A stretch of DNA of 8,455 nt from JAYODZ01 sp965660195 (lineage in GTDB: Bacteria; Pseudomonadota; Alphaproteobacteria; RS24): positions 1 through 8,455 of the forward strand of contig CBFHZM010000073.1 in NCBI GenBank assembly GCA_965660195.1. The letters run 5' to 3'. Position numbers and translations under genes: made by a program. The notes under the pieces were generated by a model that did not search any database, was not told the DNA's origin, and was given only the letters and a program-made list of their open reading frames with translations. Positions 1 to 6,693 of the stretch are shown here, in pieces. Numbering within the stretch: position 1 is the first letter of the stretch; each line of letters begins with the position of its first letter.

Positions 1-1190
1 GACCCCATTTTGATCATGCCAGCATGCTCATATTTCGTACCAACCATGTAGCCCGTGATGTTGTTCAAAAACACCAGCGGCATTTGTGCTTGATCACAAA
101 GTTGGATGAAATGCGTCGCCTTGGCAGCCCCATCTGGATCGATCGGGCCGTTATTACACACGATCCCGACCTTATGACCATATACCTGCCCCTGTAAGCA
201 AACCAATGTAGTGCCATAGCGCGCTTTGAAATCCATGAAATCGGAACCATCCACCAACCGTGCCACCAGCTCGCGTGCCTCATACGGTACCTTATAGTCG
301 ACCGGCACGAGGCCCAAAATCTCCTCAGCGTCATAAAGTGGCTCGCTAAAATCGCGTCGCGGCGGCGTCTGGCACAAATCATTCCAGCGCAAGCGTCCGA
401 CGAGATCACGGCATTGTGCAATGCCTTCAGCATCATCCTCGGCGAGATATTCCATCAGCCCCGAGACACTCGCATGCATCTCGGTTCCACCGAGCGTTCG
501 CTCATCGGCCACTTCACCAGTTGCGGCCCGCACTAACGCCGCACCGCCCAGCGCTGCCATACCATTATGCTTAACGCCGACATTATAATCTGACATGCCG
601 GGCATATAGGCACCCCCCGCCGTGCTTGGTCCATGCAACACCGTAAAGGTCGGGACGCCAGCTGCGCTGAGCCGCGCAAGTGAGTAAAAAATCTCGCCAC
701 CGCGCGCCCAACCATCGACCATATATTTCATCAAATTGGCGCCCGCGCTCTCAACGAGATGGATGAAGGGGAGTTTTTTATCAAGCGCCATGCGCATGCA
801 CTCCACCCCTTTTTGGAAAGTCAGAACGCCAGCGGCACCCGCATTAATACCGCTATCATCGACATACACCATGCAGCGAACGCCACTGACAAACCCGATA
901 CCAGCCAAAACATTTGATCCGATCAGTGCAGTCTCGCGATTAGGATCGTCAACACAATAGCCGGCGATATTGAATAATTCGAGAAATGGCATGCCAGGGT
1001 CGAGCAGATGCGCCAGTCGATCACGGGGTGTTAATTGGTTACGTTCCTCAAAGCGAGGCCGGCGCTTCTCGGATGCCGCCGCTGTACGCGCCTGCAACGT
1101 GCGCATCAGGTCGATATTAACCAATTGGTCAGCGCGGTTTTTTTGATAGGCCTCGCTACTAAGATTAAGTTTGGTTTGATAAACGGGCAT
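1..1190 (-). CDS. Acyl-CoA carboxylase beta (carboxyltransferase) subunit, 3' end missing
   Basis: Carboxyltransferase subunit of a biotin-dependent acyl-CoA carboxylase. It transfers the carboxyl group from biotin on the alpha subunit to an acyl-CoA in the cytoplasm. I translated the minus strand from the ATG at 1190 and the frame stays open to the window edge (396 full codons). The whole family is somewhat over 500 residues, so roughly the last quarter lies outside. Visible family signatures are VESAGANLMKY at about residues 147-157, the oxyanion-loop segment GPSTAGGAYMPGMSD at 187-201, and NNITGYMVGTKYEHAG at 376-391, which resembles methylcrotonyl-CoA/geranyl-CoA carboxylases more than propionyl-CoA carboxylase. 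The start codon shares its A with the TAA stop of the upstream AtuA gene (TAATG), implying translational coupling. Next to an AtuA-family gene, a geranyl-CoA-type (AtuC-like) substrate is plausible, but methylcrotonyl-CoA or another branched enoyl-CoA cannot be excluded. The biotin-bearing alpha subunit is not in the window and is expected further left. Confidence 0.9.
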   Translation of the reverse strand, partial: MPVYQTKLNLSSEAYQKNRADQLVNIDLMRTLQARTAAASEKRRPRFEERNQLTPRDRLAHLLDPGMPFLELFNIAGYCVDDPNRETALIGSNVLAGIGFVSGVRCMVYVDDSGINAGAAGVLTFQKGVECMRMALDKKLPFIHLVESAGANLMKYMVDGWARGGEIFYSLARLSAAGVPTFTVLHGPSTAGGAYMPGMSDYNVGVKHNGMAALGGAALVRAATGEVADERTLGGTEMHASVSGLMEYLAEDDAEGIAQCRDLVGRLRWNDLCQTPPRRDFSEPLYDAEEILGLVPVDYKVPYEARELVARLVDGSDFMDFKARYGTTLVCLQGQVYGHKVGIVCNNGPIDPDGAAKATHFIQLCDQAQMPLVFLNNITGYMVGTKYEHAGMIKMG

Positions 1191-2992
1191 TACAGTGTCT
1201 CCGCAATAGATCGAGGCAAAGCGATTTTCTGACCCAGAAGAATTTGAGCATAGGCCTTGCCTTGCGGGTCATTCCGTAAGCTAGCCACGCCACCGCCTCC
1301 CAGAGCTTCATGCATGACAATATTCATGGCATGCGTTCCGGGCAAGTAATAGATGTCGATATCGCTGTCCGGTGCTATGAAATGCGCGAAACGCTGGCGG
1401 ATCACAACCTCGTTGAGACTGTGCCAAATATAGGGCAGATAAACTGCGTCACGGGCAATGATCCCAATATTACTCTTATTGCCCTTGTCGCCCGAGCGCC
1501 CCCAAGCGAGATCTTCAAGCTCGACCTCAACCAAATCGGCATTGGCGTCATCATAGGCGGCAGGCCGCGGGGGACGTTGTATCGCTGGCGGCGCATCACC
1601 TGTTTGCGGGCTTGGCTTGACTGCGCCAAAAGCGATCGGAGCGCCATCGAGCGCCACAGCGATATCGACCTCACCTTTATCGAGCAGAAACGAGTAAAGC
1701 CGTGCTACGGGCGATGGCTTCGGTCGAGAGCCAGCAAAAATCGACAGCCCGGGAGGTGTCGCCAGCGCCAAACCTGTCGCCTCTTTCAACATCAACCCAA
1801 CACCGCGGGCATCATCGTGCTTGACCGCTAACTTCAAGACGACTTCGCGACGACCGCCTTCAACCGCGGCACCAAATTGGCTATCGGCGCCCAGTATCTC
1901 AGTGCTGACTTCCGTAAAATCCGCCTGATTAGCGTTGCGGAAGCTGGAGCGACATCGGGCTATGATCTGATCGGCATAGTGCTGGGCTTTGCGATCGGCG
2001 TCGCGCCCGACAAAACTTAATAACACGCCGCCTCGAAACCCCTCAAAATAGGTGGCACATACTTTATAGGTCGATGGCGCCGGCCGACCGCGGGCACCCG
2101 CGACCTGCACGCGATCTTCCCCTATCTGCTTAATGGTCACACCCGAAAAATCACACACGACATCTGGCAGCATATAGGCTTGTGGGTCACCAATTTCATA
2201 GAGCATTTGTTCTGCTATGGTTCCAACCGAAACCAGCCCCGCAGTATTTTCGGGTTTGCTACAGATAAAACTGCCGCCATCCGCGATTTCAACAATTGGG
2301 TAGCCAATTTCGGCTAAATCACCTGCCCTCTCCCAATCAGTAAAATTGCCACCGGTGGCTTGCGGGCCGCACTCGATGATATGCCCTGCGAGCGAGCCGC
2401 CAGCCAGCGCATCCCAGTCTTCGGGCGACCAGCCAAATTCGTGAATACATGCCCCCAGCGTGACCGCGCTATCGACACTGCGGCCGGTAATCACGATATC
2501 GGCGCCAGCGTCAAGCGCCGCGGCAATCGGAAAAGCCCCGAGATAAGCGTTGATACTCGCGAGCTTATCGGGCGCTGGAAATTCAGCGCCACTGAACATT
2601 TCCTGAATGTCAGCGGTAAAAGTCGCTTTCCGCGCAAGCAAATTATCGCCGCTCACAACCGCGACTTTGAGATTAAGCCCAGCATCTTTAATTAAGGCCT
2701 GCACGGCAGCGCCACAAGCTTCGGGGTTGACCCCGCCGGCATTGCTGAGGATCTTGACGCCTCTAGATGCAATAGCCGCTAGGTGCGGTTTCATAACAGC
2801 GGAAACAAAGTCCGTCGCGTACCCTGCCGCTGGATCGGATTGGTAGGCCCGCGCCATAATCGACATAGTGATTTCAGCGAGATAGTCATAGACGATGTAA
2901 TCGAGGTCTTTAGCTGCCAGCAGCTGCGGCGTCGCCACGGGTGAGTCACCCCAAAAGCCGCTCGCGCCACCAATATGAATTGTTTTACCCAT
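1190..2992 (-). CDS. atuA: Acyclic terpene utilisation AtuA-family protein (DUF1446) with fused C-terminal AtuA-like domain
   Basis: A 600-residue cytoplasmic protein of the AtuA/DUF1446 family. The family is tied to catabolism of citronellol/geraniol-type acyl-CoAs in Pseudomonas, but I know of no settled biochemical activity. Evidence: the N-terminal glycine-rich IHIGGASGFWGDSP (residues 5-18), ILSNAGGVNPEACG (81-94), the acidic ITGRSVDSA (168-176), and GHIIECGPQATGGNF (203-217), all typical of DUF1446. A proline-rich linker at about 458-480 leads to a C-terminal domain (about 487-590) with the RSGDKGNKSNIGIIARD signature (499-515). That domain exists in other bacteria as a separate protein of about 100 residues. 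The first ATG is used: AGAGGG at 2995-3000 lies very close to it, and GGAG at 3004-3007 is 11 nt away. It is the first gene of an operon with the carboxylase beta subunit and is divergent from a TetR gene. The gene symbol is assigned by family; true orthology to Pseudomonas atuA is not shown. Confidence 0.85.
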   Translation of the reverse strand: MGKTIHIGGASGFWGDSPVATPQLLAAKDLDYIVYDYLAEITMSIMARAYQSDPAAGYATDFVSAVMKPHLAAIASRGVKILSNAGGVNPEACGAAVQALIKDAGLNLKVAVVSGDNLLARKATFTADIQEMFSGAEFPAPDKLASINAYLGAFPIAAALDAGADIVITGRSVDSAVTLGACIHEFGWSPEDWDALAGGSLAGHIIECGPQATGGNFTDWERAGDLAEIGYPIVEIADGGSFICSKPENTAGLVSVGTIAEQMLYEIGDPQAYMLPDVVCDFSGVTIKQIGEDRVQVAGARGRPAPSTYKVCATYFEGFRGGVLLSFVGRDADRKAQHYADQIIARCRSSFRNANQADFTEVSTEILGADSQFGAAVEGGRREVVLKLAVKHDDARGVGLMLKEATGLALATPPGLSIFAGSRPKPSPVARLYSFLLDKGEVDIAVALDGAPIAFGAVKPSPQTGDAPPAIQRPPRPAAYDDANADLVEVELEDLAWGRSGDKGNKSNIGIIARDAVYLPYIWHSLNEVVIRQRFAHFIAPDSDIDIYYLPGTHAMNIVMHEALGGGGVASLRNDPQGKAYAQILLGQKIALPRSIAETL

Positions 2993-3024
2993 CGCCCTCT
3001 TGTCTCCAGATGATATGTACGGAC

Positions 3025-3054
3025 ACTATACAGAACGATCGTTCTGCTTGTAAA
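3025..3054 (-). promoter_or_regulatory. Promoter of the atuA operon with TetR operator in the spacer
   Basis: On the minus strand a -35 TTTACA (3054-3049) and a -10 TATAGT (3030-3025) are separated by 18 nt, giving a start of transcription near 3018 and a leader of about 25 nt before the atuA ATG. The spacer contains the perfect palindrome at 3031-3046. The match to sigma-70 consensus is by eye. Confidence 0.65.
3031..3046. promoter_or_regulatory. 16-bp perfect palindrome, probable TetR operator
   Basis: The sequence CAGAACGATCGTTCTG reads identically on both strands. It lies between the divergent tetR and atuA genes and fills the spacer of the atuA promoter, so a bound TetR dimer would exclude RNA polymerase. 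Size and symmetry suit a TetR-family dimer. That the adjacent TetR is the protein that binds is inferred from position. Confidence 0.7.
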
Positions 3055-3076
3055 GCCTGACAGCATTTGATAACTT
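3048..3076 (+). promoter_or_regulatory. Possible tetR promoter giving a leaderless or very short-leader transcript
   Basis: On the plus strand TTGTAA (3048-3053), a 17-nt spacer and TAACTT (3071-3076) form a moderate sigma-70-like pair. Transcription would begin at or next to the ATG at 3083. No Shine-Dalgarno is visible upstream of that ATG, which fits a leaderless message. Its -35 overlaps the opposing atuA -35 at 3049-3053 and abuts the palindrome. The -10 is weak. Confidence 0.35.
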
Positions 3077-3082
3077 TTCGAC

Positions 3083-3769
3083 ATGTCTAATAACACTTCG
3101 TTCATCCCAGACACCAAACCTGAAATGACCCTCAAGGAGCGGCAATCCTTCGCTGCGCGGGCGACATTGGTCGAGGCAACCATGAGTTGCTTGGATCGCC
3201 ACGGCTATTCGGACACCTCGATTAACCGTATTCAGGAGACCGCCAACGTCTCTCGCGGCGCCCTGACACATCATTTTCCGACCAAAGAAGACTTAATCGT
3301 CGCAACGCTCGATCGCTTACTGATCGCCACTTTGCGTCCCTCGCTTCCAAGCAAGCAAGCTGGCAGCAACAAAGGATTGGCGGCCGATTTGCATTATATT
3401 GCGCGCGGCCTGTCGCGTAGCCGCGAAGGGCGCGCCTTGGTCGAAATCCTCGTCGCCATGCGGACCGATAAAAACTTGCGCGACCGTGTCTCACCGCGTT
3501 TGCAGGAATGGGACCAAATGATCGGCGACGCTATTACCGGATATTACGAAGCAGTCTCCGGCGATGATGAGGATTTGGTTTTAATTTGGACCATTATGCG
3601 GAGCTTCCTCCGCGGGCTTATTCTGCAAGAACCGTTCTCGCCTGACGAAGCCAAAATTGAAGCCATGATCACGCGCATGGGAGAAATTTTTAACCCCTTG
3701 CTACGGCCACGATCAAAACGCGAACACCTTACTAAGTATCGACAGGACAAAAATGCGAAACCCCTATGA
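3083..3769 (+). CDS. TetR/AcrR-family transcriptional regulator
   Basis: A 228-residue DNA-binding repressor. The N-terminal helix-turn-helix domain spans about residues 23-70: RATLVEATMSCLDRHGYSDT followed by TSINRIQETANVSRGALTHHF (45-65) is the classic TetR pattern, ending in the conserved PTKEDL. The C-terminal part (about 80-215) is the ligand-binding and dimerisation domain; its ligand cannot be read from sequence but is probably an acyl-CoA pathway intermediate. The ATG at 3083 has no Shine-Dalgarno. The next in-frame ATG at 3125 also lacks one and still precedes the HTH, so the exact start is uncertain by 14 residues. The 3' end overlaps the acyl-CoA dehydrogenase gene by 17 nt, so the two are cotranscribed. 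Most likely it controls the divergent atuA operon, and perhaps its own, through the palindrome at 3031-3046. It plays the role AtuR plays in Pseudomonas, but orthology is not established. Confidence 0.9.
   Translation: MSNNTSFIPDTKPEMTLKERQSFAARATLVEATMSCLDRHGYSDTSINRIQETANVSRGALTHHFPTKEDLIVATLDRLLIATLRPSLPSKQAGSNKGLAADLHYIARGLSRSREGRALVEILVAMRTDKNLRDRVSPRLQEWDQMIGDAITGYYEAVSGDDEDLVLIWTIMRSFLRGLILQEPFSPDEAKIEAMITRMGEIFNPLLRPRSKREHLTKYRQDKNAKPL
3744..3747 (+). promoter_or_regulatory. Ribosome binding site of the acyl-CoA dehydrogenase, inside tetR
   Basis: AGGA lies five nt before the ATG at 3753 and within the last codons of tetR. It supports this ATG as the start and a 17-nt gene overlap. 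Confidence 0.5.
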
Positions 3770-4895
3770 CACCGAAGAACGGCGGGCTTTTCGCGAGACC
3801 ATTCAACGTTTTATGAAAAACGAGATCGAGCCGCATGTCGATGACTGGGATGAGGCTGGTTGCTACCCGCATGAAATCAACGAGAAAATCTGTAGCCTCG
3901 GTATTTTTGGGTTTGCGATTCCCGAAATCTATGGCGGGCACGGCATGGACGACCAGTTCATGCGCAAAGATGCTGCTGTTGAAATGGGCTATGTCGGCGC
4001 GGGCGGCGTGATGGCCAGCGTCGGTTCGCGGTCGATCATGCTGAAGCCACTCACCGAGCTCGCCAACGACGATATTAAGCAAAGAGCTCTGCCCGAGCTT
4101 TTGTCTGGCCGCAAAGGCGGAGCATTGGGCATCACCGAGCCAGGCGGCGGCTCTGACGTTGCCAATATGAAAACGACAGCAAAAAGAGATGGCGATGACT
4201 GGATTCTAAACGGCCAAAAAATGTTCATCACGGGTGGTATGCAAGCGAGCTATTTTGTCATCGGCGCCCGCACCGGCGACGCTGGCCTCGGGGGCATTTC
4301 TCTCTTCTTCGTTGAAGCCGGTGCCGACGGCTTCTCGCGCACGCCGATTGAACGCAAAATGGGCTGGTGGGCATCTGATACAGCCGTACTCTATTTTGAC
4401 AATTGCCGCGTGCCGCATGCGCAGCTGATGGGCGAGGAAAATCGCGGCTTTCTTGCGATCATGGATAATTTCAATTACGAACGCTACATGATGGCGGGGC
4501 AAATGCTCGGCATGGCAAAACGCTGTTTCGATGATTGCGTGGCTTACGCACAAGACCGATCGACCTTCGGAAAGCCGCTAATTAAGCACCAAGTCATCCG
4601 TCACAAGCTGGCCGATATGTCGGCCAAAATCGACGCCATGGATGCTTGGTTGAACCAAGTCGCGCAATTAATGAATGAGGGTGAAAAGCCAGTCGCTGAG
4701 ATTGCCAAGTTGAAATTCTACTGCTCCACCCATCTTGAAGAAATCGCGTCACAAGCAATGCAGATTTTCGGCGGTGCGGGGTATCTGCGCGGACAAGCGG
4801 TCGAGCGCATCTATCGCGAAGTCAAAGTTATGGCTATCGGTGGCGGCTCGGAAGAAATCATGCGTGATCTAGCAATAAAGCAGATGGGCTTATAA
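3753..4895 (+). CDS. Acyl-CoA dehydrogenase, FAD-dependent, isovaleryl/citronellyl-CoA-type
   Basis: A complete 380-residue acyl-CoA dehydrogenase, the usual length for the family. It oxidises an acyl-CoA to the 2-enoyl-CoA with FAD, passing electrons to electron-transfer flavoprotein in the cytoplasm. Landmarks: an N-terminal helical domain; the FAD/substrate segment ALGITEPGGGSDVANMKTTA (124-143); WILNGQKMFITGG (150-162); the middle beta domain; the C-terminal helical domain with RSTFGKPLIKHQVIRHKLADM (269-289); and QIFGGAGYLRGQAVERIYREVK (337-358). At the place where medium-chain enzymes carry the catalytic Glu the sequence reads AIGGGSEE (361-368), with glycine. The motif NYERYMMAG (241-249) puts Glu243 where isovaleryl-CoA and long-chain dehydrogenases keep theirs. 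This fits a branched-chain substrate, and AtuD-like citronellyl-CoA dehydrogenase is a reasonable guess from the neighbours. It is cotranscribed with tetR, overlapping it by 17 nt. Confidence 0.9.
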   Translation: MRNPYDTEERRAFRETIQRFMKNEIEPHVDDWDEAGCYPHEINEKICSLGIFGFAIPEIYGGHGMDDQFMRKDAAVEMGYVGAGGVMASVGSRSIMLKPLTELANDDIKQRALPELLSGRKGGALGITEPGGGSDVANMKTTAKRDGDDWILNGQKMFITGGMQASYFVIGARTGDAGLGGISLFFVEAGADGFSRTPIERKMGWWASDTAVLYFDNCRVPHAQLMGEENRGFLAIMDNFNYERYMMAGQMLGMAKRCFDDCVAYAQDRSTFGKPLIKHQVIRHKLADMSAKIDAMDAWLNQVAQLMNEGEKPVAEIAKLKFYCSTHLEEIASQAMQIFGGAGYLRGQAVERIYREVKVMAIGGGSEEIMRDLAIKQMGL

Positions 4896-4898
4896 AGC

Positions 4899-5459
4899 TC
4901 AATTTTGCGACAGGTCTTCGACCAGCTTTTCCATCAAATCGAAATCAAAATCCAAAACCTCTGTCGCCTCGAGTGTGTAACCGGTCTCGGCATAATCGGT
5001 CAGCCCCGCCTCTACGCGCATCAGCCCGCGCACAATGAGCGGATCAGCATAGGTCCGGATTTTCACCCCAGTCTCACTGGTCACCAGAACCGTCTGGTTT
5101 GGCGGTGGCGGCGGGACGTGAATACATTGACCAGCGCTTGGCACCAATAAGAACTGAAAGACGAGATCGCCCCGATAATCGAGCGGCACCATATAGCCAG
5201 GCAAAACCGTCTCAGCTCGCTCTAATTCTGGTCGTGTACGACGCTCGCTGTCCTTGAGTTTTTTCTGAAACGCCTCATCGAGCCATAACTCGCTGGTAAT
5301 GCCGCCTTCGGGCACAAAATCATATAAATTGGCGGGCATTAAATCTTCCCACTCATCCACCACAATCGCACCAGCCCGCGCGCCATGGCCCAAATCGAGT
5401 AGCACTAGAAGCAGAACTGCCCAGCACAAGCCTCTAATGTTTAATGGTAATGCCGTCAT
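4899..5459 (-). CDS. Exported DUF3299 protein of a zinc-associated ABC cluster
   Basis: A 186-residue protein with a signal peptide: hydrophobic stretch at about 11-23 and a likely cleavage after Ala-Arg-Ala at 27-29. No lipobox cysteine is seen, so it is probably a soluble periplasmic protein. The DUF3299 hallmark is present: LPGYMVPLD (86-94), FLLVP (103-107) and QCIHVPPPPPNQ (111-122), with Cys112 and His114 as candidate metal ligands. The molecular function of DUF3299 is unknown to me. In Pseudomonas aeruginosa and Vibrio the family occurs beside an ABC ATPase and permease under zinc control, and the same gene order is seen here. The gene overlaps the permease gene by 26 nt and is last in the run. 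Its stop lies only 3 nt from the stop of the convergent acyl-CoA dehydrogenase. The ATG at 5459 is chosen because it gives a complete signal peptide. Confidence 0.85.
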   Translation of the reverse strand: MTALPLNIRGLCWAVLLLVLLDLGHGARAGAIVVDEWEDLMPANLYDFVPEGGITSELWLDEAFQKKLKDSERRTRPELERAETVLPGYMVPLDYRGDLVFQFLLVPSAGQCIHVPPPPPNQTVLVTSETGVKIRTYADPLIVRGLMRVEAGLTDYAETGYTLEATEVLDFDFDLMEKLVEDLSQN

Positions 5460-6693
5460 GCACGGTTCGCCTATAAAGTTGTACAGAAGGCCAGATCGTC
5501 GCCACGACGGCGGCCAGCAGCACGTAGAAAATAAAATTCAAATCAGCCCAAGAGAGCCACGCTACAGACAACTCAGCTAAGCCATAACGCGAACTCATGT
5601 ATAGCGATGCACCATAGGCGCCAATTACGCTTAAACCAAGCCCGATTGCCGCGGCTAGGCTTGCGATCAAAAGCGCTTCGAGCAACAGCATAAAGACAAG
5701 ATGCGCTGGGCTTGCCCCCACCGAGCGTAGAATTGCCAATTCGCGCCGCCGCCCCTCGAGGCTGGTCAGCGTCATCGCCATTAAAGCGACCAAAGATACG
5801 GCAATAACCAACCAGGCAATAATCCGAAATCCGCGTTCAGCAACACCGAGGACCTGCCAAATTTTTGCCAAGGCGACTCCCGGAAGCACTGCTGACACCC
5901 CCAGCGCAGTAGCGTCATTAATAGCACGTTGGATAGCGAAAAGATGCTGCCGCCCCTCGACCCGCACCAAAACCGCCGAGACAGGCTCCGCATGGTGTTC
6001 ATGTCCGCTGTGCTCGAGCTCCTCGGCTGAAATATGGTTTTTGCCACCCGACCAGCCGGTGTGGATGGCAGCAACTGCGTCCAGCGAGACCATCACCATG
6101 CGATCAAATGGGGTCCCTGTCGGCTGCAAAATGCCAACAATTTGGAAAGGCATTTCGTCATGTGCGTCATGCGTTACCCCCCCCATGCCATGCTCAACGG
6201 TAATCGGATCGCCAATCGCGAGTGACATCTCGCGCGCCACCTCAGCTCCAACCACGACATCAAACAAAGCCGTGAACGGAGCACCGGCAGCAAATTCAAA
6301 ACCTCTTCCGATCTCGCCATCAGAAAATATTTCCGGCACTGTTCCCAGCACGCGATACGGGCCGACACTGTCGCCTAGCGATATTGGGATAGCGCTCGCA
6401 ACGCCGTCAAAATCCGTAAGTTGCTCAACGGCCTCCCAAGCCATTAGGCCTGTCGGTTCGCCAATGTTAAAAAAGCTATAGAGGATAATTTGAACATCAT
6501 TGCCACGCGGCGCGACAACAAGATCCACACCTTGTAGTGCATTGGTGAAATGGTCGCGCGTTGTGCGTTGTACCCCGAGCACCGAAAAATACAAGGCGAT
6601 CGACAGCGATAAGCTTAACACCACCAGAGCAACACTAAACCCGCGACTGACAATCGAACGCCACGTTAACCATAGTAAATTAACGCGCATCAT
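5434..6693 (-). CDS. ABC transporter permease, FtsX/MacB type, with histidine-rich periplasmic domain
   Basis: A 419-residue inner-membrane protein with the four-helix layout of FtsX/MacB/LolC permeases: one helix near residues 20-40, a large extracytoplasmic domain (about 41-287), then three helices near 288-310, 330-352 and 385-405. The cytoplasmic segment EGRRRELAILRSVGASPAHL (313-332) is the typical FtsX coupling region that contacts the ATPase. The extracytoplasmic domain carries histidine clusters: EHGMGGVTHDAHDE (167-180) and HSGHEHH (228-234), suggesting binding of zinc or a similar metal. Such permeases usually drive mechanical work or substrate handling at the outer face and not classical import. 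The start overlaps the ATPase stop (ATGA, 6690-6693); a second ATG follows immediately, so the start could be one codon later. It pairs with the ATPase at 6690-7376 and the DUF3299 protein downstream. Confidence 0.88.
   Translation of the reverse strand: MMRVNLLWLTWRSIVSRGFSVALVVLSLSLSIALYFSVLGVQRTTRDHFTNALQGVDLVVAPRGNDVQIILYSFFNIGEPTGLMAWEAVEQLTDFDGVASAIPISLGDSVGPYRVLGTVPEIFSDGEIGRGFEFAAGAPFTALFDVVVGAEVAREMSLAIGDPITVEHGMGGVTHDAHDEMPFQIVGILQPTGTPFDRMVMVSLDAVAAIHTGWSGGKNHISAEELEHSGHEHHAEPVSAVLVRVEGRQHLFAIQRAINDATALGVSAVLPGVALAKIWQVLGVAERGFRIIAWLVIAVSLVALMAMTLTSLEGRRRELAILRSVGASPAHLVFMLLLEALLIASLAAAIGLGLSVIGAYGASLYMSSRYGLAELSVAWLSWADLNFIFYVLLAAVVATIWPSVQLYRRTVHDGITIKH

Noticed and set aside
65..436. 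123-codon minus-strand ORF starting inside the carboxylase gene
   Set aside because: The carboxylase frame is open through the whole stretch with family motifs, so this alternative frame is not coding and there is no frameshift.
1310..1831. 173-codon plus-strand ORF within the AtuA gene
   Set aside because: It lies wholly antisense to a well-conserved coding region, has no ribosome site and its product resembles no family; a shadow of AtuA codon use.
3628..3638. AGAACCGTTCT, similar to the intergenic palindrome, inside tetR
   Set aside because: Half sites are one base apart in place of four and the sequence encodes conserved TetR residues; probably coincidence.
6041..6481. 146-codon plus-strand ORF within the permease gene
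   Set aside because: Antisense to the permease, low-complexity Ser/Pro/Thr-rich product, no domain; a shadow ORF.
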